64,000 nucleotides of DNA from an uncultured Pseudomonadales bacterium. GTDB lineage: Bacteria; Pseudomonadota; Gammaproteobacteria; Pseudomonadales; Azotimanducaceae. The position numbers and the translations under genes are program-made. Below the pieces are notes generated by a model. The model had not been told where the DNA came from, did not search any database, and worked only from the letters and a program-made list of their open reading frames with translations. The DNA is taken from NCBI GenBank assembly GCA_958296025.1, contig OY282430.1, forward strand, positions 124,001 through 188,000. Reading direction: 5' to 3'. Below, one piece after another: positions 1-10,858 of this stretch. Position 1 is the first letter of the stretch. Each line of letters opens with the position of its first letter.

Positions 1-241
1 GCGCCTCCACGGTGGCGGCGGCCAGCTCGCGCCAGCCCTGTTCATCGGTCACGTCCAGCACTGCGGCGGATACCCGGCTGTGGGCTTCGGCCAGTTCGTT
101 GAGCTCCTCCTGCAAGACGTCAGCAGCCACCACATGGCCGATTTCCGCCTCCAGGAAGGTCTCCACAATCGCCTTGCCGATGCCCCGAGCGGCGCCCGTG
201 ACGATGGCGATGCGGTCAGTCAGCAGGAAGGGATTGGACAT
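1..241 (-). CDS. Short-chain dehydrogenase/reductase, N-terminal part (runs off window)
   Basis: The first 80 residues of an SDR are visible and the rest lies beyond base 1. The N-terminus has the Rossmann cofactor motif TGAARGIG, starting near residue 16, followed by a helix and an acidic strand end (VAADV) and the conserved LDVTD segment. This is the NAD(P)-binding half of a classical SDR, so it should be a cytosolic oxidoreductase acting on an alcohol or ketone. The substrate cannot be told because the catalytic Tyr-Lys half is missing. It is transcribed in the same direction as the flavoprotein and Rieske genes to its right and is probably the distal gene of that catabolic operon. The gap of about 150 bases to the next gene holds nothing recognisable. 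Confidence 0.85.
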   Translation of the reverse strand, partial: MSNPFLLTDRIAIVTGAARGIGKAIVETFLEAEIGHVVAADVLQEELNELAEAHSRVSAAVLDVTDEQGWRELAAATVEA

Positions 242-393
242 GACAGTGCTCCAATATCAGCCGAGACGCCAAAATGCGGCGCTGCGACCAACCAGCAGGC
301 AGGAAGCGGAAATGACGTTAGTGCCGCAAAGCATGACGGTCAGCTGATAGGGTGACGAACAACGCCCGGGAAGTATAAGGCCATCGGTCCGCA

Positions 394-2085
394 TCAGGAG
401 GCGGGCATCTGCGCCGCATGTTGGGCGGCGAGGTAGCCGAAGGTCATGGCCGGCCCCAAGGTGGCGCCGGCCCCTGGATAGGAGCGGCCCATCACCGAGG
501 CGCTGGTGTTGCCGATGGCGTACAGGCCGGCGATGGGCTGGCCGCTTTCGTCCAAGGCGCGGCCATGCTCGTCGGTGACCAAGCCGCCCTTGGTGCCTAT
601 GTCCCCAGGAAAGATCTTCAGGGCGTAGAAAGGCGCCTCGCGCAGGGGCTTGAGGCAGGGGTTGGGGCTGTTGCGCGGGTCTCCGTAGTAGCGGTCGTAG
701 CCGTTGACGCCCCGGTCGAAGTCCGGGTCTTCGCCCTTGTCCGCGTATTCGTTGAAACGGGCAAAGGTGGCCTCCAGCACCTCCGGGGCCACCTCGATGG
801 CGGCGGCGAGTTCAGACACAGTGGCGCCCTTGCGCAGCACCTCCTTGAAGCTGGCCTTGACCCGCCCGTCCCAGGATGGCGGCCCTGGCAGCATGGGGCC
901 GACCGCGTACTTGCCCCGGTACTCCGCATCGAAGATGAACCAGGAAGGCGCGGTGGGGCATTCCGGGGAGTCGAGGCGCATCATCTCCCCGCCGGCCACA
1001 TGGTAGGAGGCGGACTCGTTCATGTACCGCCGGCCCCGCTGATTGACGATCATGCAGCCGGGCAAGGCCCGTTCCACGAACATGGGCCGGGCCCGCTCTT
1101 CGTCGCTGAGGCGGAAGGCCGGCGCCCACCAAGCGGCGTCCATCAAATCCAACGCCGCCCCGGCCCGTTGGGCAGCTAGGATGGCATCCCCGGTGTTGTT
1201 GCGCTGGGAGCCGGACCAATCGGCCGAGGAGGCCGTTGCAAAGTGGGCGTTGCGCATCTCGTTGTTGCGCTCGAAGCCGCCGGCGGCGAGAATCACGCCG
1301 CGCCGGGCGCGGATGTTGCGTTGTTCGCCATTGGCGTCCACGGCAGCGCCGACCACCCGCCCCCCTTCCAGAATGAGGTCCTTGCAGGCCACGCCCAAAA
1401 GCACCGGCACGTTGCGTTGGTTGAGCCCCCGGCGCAACTGGCCGAGCAGGGTGTTGCCGCCGGTCAAGCGGCGGTCCTTGGCGGTGCGCAAGCGCTGCGG
1501 CAAATCGAGCCAATAGCAGAGCATCACCTTGAGTACGCTGCGCCACCAGCCCGGCCCCCGGGTGATGATGGGCCGCGCCTCGGCGATGGTCCAATTGACC
1601 CGCCCGAAGGCTTGGCCGGCTTGGTGCATGGGCTGCAAGCTGTCATAGTCCGGGCCCAGCTGGCCGGCGGTGATGGGCAGCGTCTCATGGGAGCGGTTCT
1701 GCTTGGCGCCGGGCAGATCCATGTGGTAGTCCGCGTAGTTGACGCAACGGAACTGCGGCCCGCCGTTGCGCTCCAAAAAGTCCAGCATCCGGCTGGCGTT
1801 GTCGATATAGGCGTGGATCTTGCTGTCCGGCGTCTCGTCCCCGACTAGGGCCTTGACGTAGGCGAAGGCTTCCTTGGCAGTGTCTTCCATGCCCGCCTCG
1901 CGCATGTGCCGGCTGCAAGGTATCCATAAGGTGCCGCCGGAGGTGGCGGAGGTGCCGCCCCATAGGTGGCCTTTCTCGACCACGAGAACATCAAGGCCGA
2001 GCTCCGCGGCGGTTAGCGCCGCAGTGAGGGCGCCGGCCCCGGAGCCGACCACGAGGACATCCGTTTCCAAGGCCAAACTGGTCAC
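394..2085 (-). CDS. FAD-dependent oxidoreductase, 3-ketosteroid delta-1-dehydrogenase-like
   Basis: A 563-residue flavoprotein of the fumarate reductase/KstD superfamily. The dinucleotide-binding motif GSGAGALTAA is at residues 14-23, an EKG segment follows at the end of the second strand, and the C-terminus carries the family's second FAD motif (GNTSASVMGRSYPGAGATLG) with a terminal FGYLAA helix. Family members introduce a double bond next to a ketone, classically C1-C2 of 3-ketosteroids; length and both motifs fit. The start is GTG at 2083-2085. It sits between an SDR and an amidohydrolase on the same strand, 39 bases after the latter. Substrate by homology is steroid-like, but the superfamily also contains other enone-forming and enone-reducing enzymes. 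Confidence 0.85.
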   Translation of the reverse strand: MTSLALETDVLVVGSGAGALTAALTAAELGLDVLVVEKGHLWGGTSATSGGTLWIPCSRHMREAGMEDTAKEAFAYVKALVGDETPDSKIHAYIDNASRMLDFLERNGGPQFRCVNYADYHMDLPGAKQNRSHETLPITAGQLGPDYDSLQPMHQAGQAFGRVNWTIAEARPIITRGPGWWRSVLKVMLCYWLDLPQRLRTAKDRRLTGGNTLLGQLRRGLNQRNVPVLLGVACKDLILEGGRVVGAAVDANGEQRNIRARRGVILAAGGFERNNEMRNAHFATASSADWSGSQRNNTGDAILAAQRAGAALDLMDAAWWAPAFRLSDEERARPMFVERALPGCMIVNQRGRRYMNESASYHVAGGEMMRLDSPECPTAPSWFIFDAEYRGKYAVGPMLPGPPSWDGRVKASFKEVLRKGATVSELAAAIEVAPEVLEATFARFNEYADKGEDPDFDRGVNGYDRYYGDPRNSPNPCLKPLREAPFYALKIFPGDIGTKGGLVTDEHGRALDESGQPIAGLYAIGNTSASVMGRSYPGAGATLGPAMTFGYLAAQHAAQMPAS

Positions 2086-2124
2086 CAGCCAACGGTCGTG
2101 GCGAAACCTGCCTTGGGTTGACCG

Positions 2125-3336
2125 CTAGGCCGCAAAGCTGGTTCGCTCCGGCCCCACCCGTTCCGCCACTTGGTTGAGCTCAGCCTCATCCAAGCCGTAG
2201 AAGGCCACCGCGTTGCCGCCGAGCATGGCCGCCACGTCGTCATCCGGCAATCCCTTGAAGGTTTCCATCATCGCCGGGCGGGTGTGCGGCCAAGTGCCTT
2301 CGGGGTGCGGATAGTCGGTGCCCCACATGATCTGGTCCATGCCCAATTGGTGGCGCATCTCGGCGTCGGACCGCGGCATGCAGGAGGCGCCGATGGCGCA
2401 GTTGCGGCGGAAATAGTCCGTCGGCGACATCGAAAGCTGGCTGCGGTAGTCCCCTAGCTTGGCGCTGAAGAAGGTGTCGTAGTAGTGATGGTCCAGCATG
2501 CGGAACAGGGGCGGCAGCAGCCAGCCTTGGCCGGTTTCAGTGACGCTGGCCTTGAGTTTCGGGTAGCGCTCGAAGACGCCGCCCCAAAGCATGAAGATCA
2601 GCGGCCGGTAGGTCCAGAAGAACACTTCGGAAATGTAGGCGCCGACCGCGCCGGGATACTGGCTTTGATCGTTGTCCGGGAAGCCTTCGCCGAAGAAGTC
2701 ATCGAACGGGCCGGGGCCGGAGTGGAAGCAGACCACTAGGCCAAGGTCTTCGCAGGCTTCCCAGAACGGGTTGTAGCGGGGATGATGGTAGTGGTCGAAG
2801 CCCTGCATGATCGCGGGAATGAGCATCCCGCCGAGGCCGTGTTCGGCGGCGAACCGGGCCTCCTCCACCGCACGATCAACATTCCAGAGAAGGGGACAGA
2901 CGGCCACCCCGAAATGGCGCACCGGGTTGCGGGCGCACAACTCCGCCAGCCAGCGGTTGTGCGCCCTAGCGCCGGCCCACTGCAGGTCCGGCACGATGTT
3001 CTTGGTGGGCAGGGCCAGCCCGGCGCCGAAGGGCGGCGCGTTCTGCTCGGTTATGCCGTCCGGGAAGATGATCTCCCCAGCCAAGCCGTCGCCGTCCAAC
3101 ACCTCCAGGCGGCGCTCGTAATCCCAAGCGCCGGTCAGCTGGGCCTCCACCCCGGAGCGCCACTTCTCGTTGGCCTCCTTCACCAAAAAGATCCTCTCGA
3201 ACTTGTCGGTCATGGTCTTTTGGATGGGCAGCGCCATGTCGAAGATTTCCCGATGCTGCGGGTCCAGGTATTCGCGGTACTGCTCCGGCGGCAGCCCGGC
3301 ATGGCAGTCGGAGGAAATGACGAGGTAACGGTCCAT
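2125..3336 (-). CDS. Amidohydrolase family protein (amidohydrolase_2, metal-dependent TIM barrel)
   Basis: About 403 residues. The N-terminus shows the metal-binding strand ISSDCHAG (residues 7-14), and the C-terminal part has the hallmark WGTDYPHPEGTWP, both typical of the amidohydrolase_2 family, which hydrolyses or decarboxylates ring-derived acids and lactones. A mid-protein FHSGPGPF segment supplies another likely metal ligand. I chose ATG 3336 over the in-frame GTG at 3345 because AAAGGTG lies about 6 bases ahead of it. The gene lies between the Rieske oxygenase (54 bases upstream) and the flavoprotein, so a role in opening or hydrolysing an oxidised ring product is plausible but inferred. 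Confidence 0.85.
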   Translation of the reverse strand: MDRYLVISSDCHAGLPPEQYREYLDPQHREIFDMALPIQKTMTDKFERIFLVKEANEKWRSGVEAQLTGAWDYERRLEVLDGDGLAGEIIFPDGITEQNAPPFGAGLALPTKNIVPDLQWAGARAHNRWLAELCARNPVRHFGVAVCPLLWNVDRAVEEARFAAEHGLGGMLIPAIMQGFDHYHHPRYNPFWEACEDLGLVVCFHSGPGPFDDFFGEGFPDNDQSQYPGAVGAYISEVFFWTYRPLIFMLWGGVFERYPKLKASVTETGQGWLLPPLFRMLDHHYYDTFFSAKLGDYRSQLSMSPTDYFRRNCAIGASCMPRSDAEMRHQLGMDQIMWGTDYPHPEGTWPHTRPAMMETFKGLPDDDVAAMLGGNAVAFYGLDEAELNQVAERVGPERTSFAA

Positions 3337-3390
3337 GATGTTCACCTTTGCAAATTGTCGATGGTTTTTGCAGGGATTTCGCCCCAGGGT

Positions 3391-4383
3391 CTAGGAAACC
3401 ACGCGCATCGGCATCCGCTCCGCCGCCGGGTCGTCGTAGAACTGGCTGAACCAGCGGCGGTACTTGGCGATGGGGCCGTCGCCGTCGCACAGGATGGGCG
3501 ACTCCTGATACTTCTTGTTCTGCCAGATGGGTATGTCCTGGCCCACTTGGCGAACGATCTCCGCAATTAGCGCATCGGTCAGCAAGTTGAACTTCTCGGA
3601 GATGTCCAACGGCTTGGCGAAGGCGAAGCGCAGCTTAAGCTTGTTGGCGCTGATGGGCGTCACCGTGCCGAGCAGAAACGCCTTGAACGCCTTGCTGAAC
3701 ATTTGGGTGCTCATGCCCGGGCCGCAGTTCTTGCTGAGCAGATGGATGTTCTCCAGCCGGTTGAAATCGACATTGCCTTCTTCGTCTATGTGCGGGCCGA
3801 CCGAGGTCATGTCCGTGGAGCGCCGATGGCCTTCCAAGGTGATCTTCGCCGTGGGCATCTTGACGGTTCGATGCACATAGATGAAATGGGCGATGTCAAC
3901 GGCGTTTTCGCCAGTTTCCTGAATGGGCGCTTTGATCTCCCAATCGTAGCAGTCGAATGGGCTCCAGTTGGGGTCGGCAAGCTCCGGCACTTCGTCCATT
4001 TCAAAAAGCGGCGGCAGCCGGCGGGGATGGTACCAAGCCCAGACCATCCGGTTGCACTCCCGCACCGGATAGCTGTACAGGCATTGCCCCTCCCGCGCCC
4101 GCTTCGGAATTTCCTTGGCGTAGGGCACGCTGAGGCATTCGCCGCCGCCGTTGAACTCCCAACCATGGAACGGGCAGGCGATGGCTTCCCCGCGCACCTT
4201 GCCGCCGTGGCCCAAATGGGCGCCCAAGTGGGGGCAGAACGCCTCCAACACCTGCGCTTCGCCATTCTCGGTGCGGAACAGCACCATGTGCTCATCAAAG
4301 AAGTAGTGCGGCTGCACGTCGCCAGGCGCCAAGTCCGAGCTGTAGGACAAGGCGTACCAGCCGAAGGGTATGGGCAACTCCAT
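3391..4383 (-). CDS. Rieske non-heme iron oxygenase, KshA-like terminal oxygenase
   Basis: About 330 residues. The Rieske [2Fe-2S] ligands are visible as CPH (near residue 52) and CPFH about 17 residues later. The mononuclear iron site is the motif DIAHFIYVH in the second half, matching the D-x2-H-x4-H arrangement of ring-hydroxylating oxygenases. Architecture and length fit the KshA/DAF-36 group that hydroxylates steroid and related polycyclic rings; a separate reductase would be needed and none is in the window. The start at 4383 is chosen for its strong AAGGAG site, which overlaps the stop codon of the upstream SDR gene, implying coupled translation. Neighbours (KstD-like, SDRs) support a polycyclic substrate, but this is inference. 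Confidence 0.88.
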   Translation of the reverse strand: MELPIPFGWYALSYSSDLAPGDVQPHYFFDEHMVLFRTENGEAQVLEAFCPHLGAHLGHGGKVRGEAIACPFHGWEFNGGGECLSVPYAKEIPKRAREGQCLYSYPVRECNRMVWAWYHPRRLPPLFEMDEVPELADPNWSPFDCYDWEIKAPIQETGENAVDIAHFIYVHRTVKMPTAKITLEGHRRSTDMTSVGPHIDEEGNVDFNRLENIHLLSKNCGPGMSTQMFSKAFKAFLLGTVTPISANKLKLRFAFAKPLDISEKFNLLTDALIAEIVRQVGQDIPIWQNKKYQESPILCDGDGPIAKYRRWFSQFYDDPAAERMPMRVVS

Positions 4384-4396
4384 GTTCGTTCTCTCC

Positions 4397-5275
4397 TTAG
4401 CCAATTGTCGGGATGGGTGGGTTGGTGCGGTTGAGGATGGAATCCATGCGCTCCTTGATGCGGGCTTCGGTGCCCGGATTCAGCGGCAGAATCCAAAACT
4501 TGCCGTCGCGCACGCCCTGCAGGGCGGTCTGCGCCACTTCGTCGGGATGGGTGGTGGTCAGCTTCGTGCCGAATGCCTCCATGATCTTGCGCAGGTCCTC
4601 CACGGTGCGGATGCCGGTGTCCGGCGCGTCGGCCGGTTTCTCGAAGTGGGTAGGGCGCACCCGGTCCGAATCGAAAATGCCGGTCTCGACGATGTGCGGC
4701 CCCGGAAACAGGGCATGAACCTTGACTGGGCTCTGCTGCGCTAAACCTTGGTAGTGGAGGGCCTCGGTCACCGCCTGCACGGCCGCCTTGGTGGCGGTGT
4801 AAACGGGTTGGTCCGGGTAGATGAGAAAGGCGCCGTTGGCGGAGCCGGTGATGACGAAATGCGCCTCCTCTCCCTGTTCCGTCAGCTTGGGCATGAAGGC
4901 GTTGATGGTGCGCACCACGCCCCAAAAGTTGACCTCAAAGCACCACTTCCAGTCATTCTCCGCATAGCCCCAAAGCGGCCCCGCCTCCCCGGCGGCGATG
5001 CCGGCGTTGGCGAAAACGAGATGTGCGCCGCCGAGTTCGTCGAAGGCGAAGGCGGCCAAGGCGTCTAGGCTGGTTTGGCTGGTGACGTCGCAGACCTGGG
5101 CGTGGACCTTGGCGCCGGCATCCTCTAAGGCGGCTTGGGTTTGGCTGAGCGCGCCCTCGTCGATGTCCGCGATCAGAACCTGGGCGCCGGCCTCGCTCAA
5201 GGCGAAGGCCAAGGAGCGTCCAACCCCACTTGCGCCGCCGGTGACGACGGCCAGCTTGTCCGTGAAATCCTGCAT
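4397..5275 (-). CDS. Short-chain dehydrogenase/reductase
   Basis: A complete 292-residue classical SDR. The cofactor motif TGGASGVG starts near residue 13, followed by ADIDEG (acidic residue suggesting NAD preference), NAG near residue 90 and the catalytic pattern GSANG...YTATK (Ser, Tyr-x3-Lys). The long C-terminal extension after the catalytic region is typical of SDRs acting on bulky alcohols. GAGGAAC precedes the ATG at 5275. Its stop overlaps the ribosome binding site of the downstream Rieske gene, so the two are co-translated. Likely oxidises or reduces a hydroxyl/keto group in the same pathway. Confidence 0.92.
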   Translation of the reverse strand: MQDFTDKLAVVTGGASGVGRSLAFALSEAGAQVLIADIDEGALSQTQAALEDAGAKVHAQVCDVTSQTSLDALAAFAFDELGGAHLVFANAGIAAGEAGPLWGYAENDWKWCFEVNFWGVVRTINAFMPKLTEQGEEAHFVITGSANGAFLIYPDQPVYTATKAAVQAVTEALHYQGLAQQSPVKVHALFPGPHIVETGIFDSDRVRPTHFEKPADAPDTGIRTVEDLRKIMEAFGTKLTTTHPDEVAQTALQGVRDGKFWILPLNPGTEARIKERMDSILNRTNPPIPTIG

Positions 5276-5287
5276 GGCGACTGTTCC

Positions 5288-6055
5288 TCAGTGGGCCGGC
5301 GGGCCGCCGAGTTGGCCGGGGAAACGGGTGCCGCCGATGGTGTCCGCAAACGCCCAGAACCCTTTCGGGTCCAACGGGCCGCCCAAGGTGATTTCCCTGG
5401 CCAGAAACTCCGGCCACCAAAGCCGGGCCTTGCCCATTTGCAGCACCGGCAGCTTTTGCGCGAGGGGGTCCCACGCGCTTTCCCGCAGGATCAGTTCGCC
5501 GTCCAAGGATTGCTGATGGGCGGTGCGGTACTTGGCGTACACCTTCACCACTTGGGGCGAATAGTCGTATTGATTGGGCTGCATGGTCAGGGAGCGGGAC
5601 GCCTTGATCCACCATTCGTTGACCTCGGTGATCTCCCCCGGCTCATCGGTCTGGCCGACCGTGCCTTGGTATTCAAAGAAGGTGCAGCCCTTGTGCTCCA
5701 CATAGGCCTCCACCTTGTTGTGCAGGCGGTAATAGCGCACGGCGGCGAGGTACTTGGGCTGCCCCCAGTGCTCCCGGCTGATGAACACGGCCTGCTCCTG
5801 GTCGATGGCGTAGCCCAAGGAATACTCTCCGTCCACCCCCTCGTAGGCGGCGGCGACGTTCATCACCAAGCCGAGCTCCGGCTCGTTGTTCACCGGAAAG
5901 CTGTAGAGGGTCAGCCGCACCTCCGGCTGGCTGGTGGGACTGAGGCCCGGCGGCAGCAGCGCCGCCAGTTTGTCCGGATCCGTCAAGTAGTCGATCTTCA
6001 GCATCGGCCAGTTGAGATGATCTCCGGGGGTGCCTTGGGGTGCGGTATCGCTCAT
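5288..6055 (-). CDS. Acetoacetate decarboxylase family protein
   Basis: A 255-residue protein resembling the acetoacetate decarboxylase-like fold: the early block (LLPPGL near residue 35, then RLTLYSFPV) and a mid block containing SREHWGQPKYLAAV match the family's conserved surroundings of the catalytic lysine. These proteins decarboxylate beta-keto acids or act as hydratases on related substrates. It is the first gene of the minus-strand catabolic operon, with a strong TAGGAGG site ahead of ATG 6055, and ends 12 bases before the next SDR start. Family assignment is fairly firm, substrate is not. Confidence 0.75.
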   Translation of the reverse strand: MSDTAPQGTPGDHLNWPMLKIDYLTDPDKLAALLPPGLSPTSQPEVRLTLYSFPVNNEPELGLVMNVAAAYEGVDGEYSLGYAIDQEQAVFISREHWGQPKYLAAVRYYRLHNKVEAYVEHKGCTFFEYQGTVGQTDEPGEITEVNEWWIKASRSLTMQPNQYDYSPQVVKVYAKYRTAHQQSLDGELILRESAWDPLAQKLPVLQMGKARLWWPEFLAREITLGGPLDPKGFWAFADTIGGTRFPGQLGGPPAH

Positions 6056-6093
6056 TTCGCTGGCCTCCTACGCCGTTCCATTCCGCCAATCGC

Positions 6094-6159
6094 GGAACAG
6101 AATACACATTTTTGTTCCAAAACAATAGCGAAATAGAATTTTTTTCGGTATTTTGTTCC
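6094..6159. promoter_or_regulatory. Candidate TetR operator in divergent promoter region
   Basis: The 108-base gap between the divergently transcribed operon (start 6055) and tetR (start 6164) is AT-rich and contains GGAACA (6094-6099) facing TGTTCC (6113-6118), an inverted repeat with 13 bases between arms. A further TTTTGTTCC copy ends at 6159, a few bases before the tetR start. Repeated half-sites in a divergent promoter are what a TetR regulator normally binds to repress both itself and the operon. This is inference from pattern only. Confidence 0.45.
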
Positions 6160-6163
6160 GTTC

Positions 6164-6802
6164 ATGGACGTCGCCACCCAGCCCAACCGCCAACGCCTGC
6201 GCATCCAAGACACCCATCGCGCCATTTTGGACGCGGCGGTGGCTCTCTATGAGGCCCAGGGGGTGGAAGGCACTACCACCAGCGCCATCATCACGCACTC
6301 CGGCTTGGGCCGCACCACCTTCTACCGCTACTTCAAGGATGCCGACGACGTGCTGAACCAGGCGGTGATAAGGGATTTCGACGCGGTGATGGCGGATTTC
6401 ACCGCGCAGCGCTACGAACACCCGGGCTTGGCGGCGCAGATCGTGGAGGACATGCTCTGGTTCATCCGCCAGTTACGCCGTCGCCCCGCCTTGAAGCTAC
6501 TGTTCGCCGACAACAGCCGGCAACTCTACGAACGCCTCAATGTTGCCATGACCGCCTGCGCTCGGGCCACCTTGGCCTGCATCCGCCCCACCTTCGAGCA
6601 GGCGCAACGCCAAGGCCGTCTGCGGCCAGGCATCACCCTGGAAAAATACATGGAGTGGTGCAACTTTGTCGGTGTGTCCCTGCAGACCGTAGATTTCTTC
6701 GTCGCCAGCGACGAATCCCAACTGCGCCAAATGCTGCGGGATTTCCTGGTGCCTTCCTTGGTGGTCCCAGATGGCGAAGCGATGCCGGCGGATGCCTCCT
6801 AG
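6164..6802 (+). CDS. TetR/AcrR family transcriptional regulator
   Basis: A 212-residue one-domain-plus-ligand-domain regulator. The N-terminal helix-turn-helix spans roughly residues 15-65 with the typical recognition segment HSGLGRTTFYRYF. The rest is the all-helical ligand-binding and dimerisation region, with no recognisable signature. It is transcribed away from the catabolic operon beginning at 6055, the classical layout for a local repressor whose ligand is a substrate or intermediate of that pathway. No good ribosome binding site precedes ATG 6164, so it may be weakly translated or leaderless. Confidence 0.9.
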   Translation: MDVATQPNRQRLRIQDTHRAILDAAVALYEAQGVEGTTTSAIITHSGLGRTTFYRYFKDADDVLNQAVIRDFDAVMADFTAQRYEHPGLAAQIVEDMLWFIRQLRRRPALKLLFADNSRQLYERLNVAMTACARATLACIRPTFEQAQRQGRLRPGITLEKYMEWCNFVGVSLQTVDFFVASDESQLRQMLRDFLVPSLVVPDGEAMPADAS

Positions 6803-6895
6803 GCCCGTACAATCGGCTTCACTGGGAACGTCGCGAGACAGCTGGCCGATGGAGACAGAGATGCTGAGTAGCCATCTCCTTTGCGGAAACCCCGA

Positions 6896-7846
6896 TCAAG
6901 GAATCGGCAAATAGCCATCGGCGACGCCCTTGGTGAACACCCCTACGGCGTCGTGAGCGTGTAGGCTTTCGTGGTGTTCTACGCGCACCCAAAAGTCGCT
7001 TAGGCGGTTGTCCCGTTGCAGCATGGCCTTCAGCTTGCGCCCGGAGTCTTCGATGAACATCAGGTTTTGGCCGTTGAGGCGGGCGAACTCCTGCTCGTCC
7101 TCCCGCTTGACGGCGGTTTGCACTGGGGTTTTCAGGGTGGCTTCAACGGCGTCGATCAGATCCGTGATGGGGAAGTGGATCAGGCCGTCTTTCAGCTTCA
7201 CCAGCAGGCGGGCGACGCTGCGCTGGCTGTGAGGGGTGGCGACAATGCCTTCCTCGGTGCCCAGCCAAGCCTTGACGTCGCTGATCTTCACGGTGCCGCC
7301 GCGCCCGAAGTCCGCCTCGAACTGGTTTTGGATCAGCTGCCGGGCCAGGGCGGCTGAGCAAGGGCAAGTGGAGGAGTAGTACACGCCGACGCCGAGCTCC
7401 AAATGGACCGTGCGGTCCATCAGGGTGCCCTTGATGGTGACCGGGTAGCTGTTCCAGCCGGAGTTGTCGCTGACCAAGGCGTTGCGACGCAGGTAGTAGT
7501 CGAACTCGAACTGCACGAAGGCGCGAGCGGACAGCCCGCGGTGGGATTCCAGCACCGAGGCCAGCAACAGCTTCAGCCCGGCGGCGGTGAGCGGGCGGGT
7601 TTCCGCATGTTCGTCCAGGATGAGGTAAAGGCGGGACATGTGGATGCCCTTGGCGGTCGGGTCCGCCAGATCCACATAGACCTGCACCCGGGTCTGCACT
7701 TGGCGGGTTTGATTGCCATCGGTCACCAGCAGGGGCTGGTGAATGTCGCTCATGCCCACCCAATCCAAGGCCACGTCCGGCTGCCGCAGTTCGCGGCTGG
7801 CCACGTCCGGCATGTCATTGGAGATGACAAGCTCGGGCTTGCTCAT
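6896..7846 (-). CDS. folE2: GTP cyclohydrolase I type 2 (FolE2)
   Basis: A 316-residue FolE2/MptA-type GTP cyclohydrolase, which makes 7,8-dihydroneopterin triphosphate for folate or queuosine synthesis using a metal other than strictly zinc. The diagnostic active-site block STCPCSAALARQL is present, with the preceding GVYYSS strand, and FVRVEHHESLHAHDA at the end. The reading frame stays open further upstream, but the real start is ATG 7846 (MSKPELV), preceded by GGAAGGA. The 145 bases upstream are GC-rich with imperfect hairpins and no gene. Confidence 0.93.
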   Translation of the reverse strand: MSKPELVISNDMPDVASRELRQPDVALDWVGMSDIHQPLLVTDGNQTRQVQTRVQVYVDLADPTAKGIHMSRLYLILDEHAETRPLTAAGLKLLLASVLESHRGLSARAFVQFEFDYYLRRNALVSDNSGWNSYPVTIKGTLMDRTVHLELGVGVYYSSTCPCSAALARQLIQNQFEADFGRGGTVKISDVKAWLGTEEGIVATPHSQRSVARLLVKLKDGLIHFPITDLIDAVEATLKTPVQTAVKREDEQEFARLNGQNLMFIEDSGRKLKAMLQRDNRLSDFWVRVEHHESLHAHDAVGVFTKGVADGYLPIP

Positions 7847-7991
7847 TGCGTCTGTCCTTCCATTCGCTTCCGAGGAACGATGCCGCCGCCGAGAGCGGGC
7901 CGACGGCCCCGAACCTTGGGTCGCCAGTCGGCGACGGCCTTGCGAGGCCAGGGGCCGGCGACCACCAATGAGGCGGCATTGTACTTGAATG

Positions 7992-8186
7992 TCAGCCGGA
8001 AATGGCGTCCACCTCCTCTTGGGTGAGGGGCCGGGCTTCCTCCTCCAGCATGTGCGGAATGCCGTCCCGCACCGGGTAGGCCAGGCGGCTGGCTCGGCAC
8101 CAAAGCTCATCGACGTCCCGGCGGTACGCCAAGGACGTCTTGCTTACCGGGCAGACCAGTATTTCCAGCAGCTTTGCATCCAACAT
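7992..8186 (-). CDS. Trm112 family protein
   Basis: A 64-residue protein beginning [13 protein letters not shown], the hallmark of bacterial Trm112-like (YcaR) proteins, which are small zinc-ribbon-like partners of methyltransferases in better-studied members. The segment [12 protein letters not shown] also matches. In this copy the first cysteine is followed by PVSKT, so the second metal cysteine of the knuckle is absent; this is common in proteobacterial members. GGGAG precedes ATG 8186. Its job here is unknown. Confidence 0.8.
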   Translation of the reverse strand: MLDAKLLEILVCPVSKTSLAYRRDVDELWCRASRLAYPVRDGIPHMLEEEARPLTQEEVDAISG

Positions 8187-8268
8187 TTGCACTCCCTGTC
8201 TTCTTGGCACTCGGCAATTCGTCGTTTGCGGCGATGTTCCGCGTGAAAACCCTTGGCGATGCGGCGAG

Positions 8269-10588
<2,320 letters not shown>

Positions 10589-10679
10589 TCTTGCCGGTTC
10601 CTATACATGGCGTCACCGGCGGCCGTTTGGCCAGCCGACCCGGCCCCAGCTCTTACGCGCTGTCAGTCGGTTGAACCTA

Positions 10680-10840
10680 GTGTCCTGTCCCGCAAACAAC
10701 CGCACATGATCTGCGGGTCCTTTAGACCCCTGGCTGCGTTGCTCCGCCTTGTGTGGTGCCCGCCACACGGCGTTGTCGCGCCTTGCCAGGAGCCAAAAAT
10801 CCCTCGCATCCAAAGCGCACTTATTTACGGGACAGGACAC
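10680..10840. mobile_element. MITE-like element with 17-bp terminal inverted repeats
   Basis: A 161-bp segment between hisZ and hflC is bounded by GTGTCCTGTCCCGCAAA (10680-10696) and its inverse TTTACGGGACAGGACAC (10824-10840), which match at 16 of 17 positions. The interior contains a strong central hairpin (GTGTGG-loop-CCACAC around 10752-10769) with imperfectly complementary flanks. It has no coding capacity. Size, terminal repeats and folded interior fit a miniature inverted-repeat transposable element or a large repetitive extragenic palindrome. No clear target-site duplication is visible and there is no second copy in the window. Confidence 0.6.
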
Positions 10841-10858
10841 CAGCCGGCGGGCAGGGCG

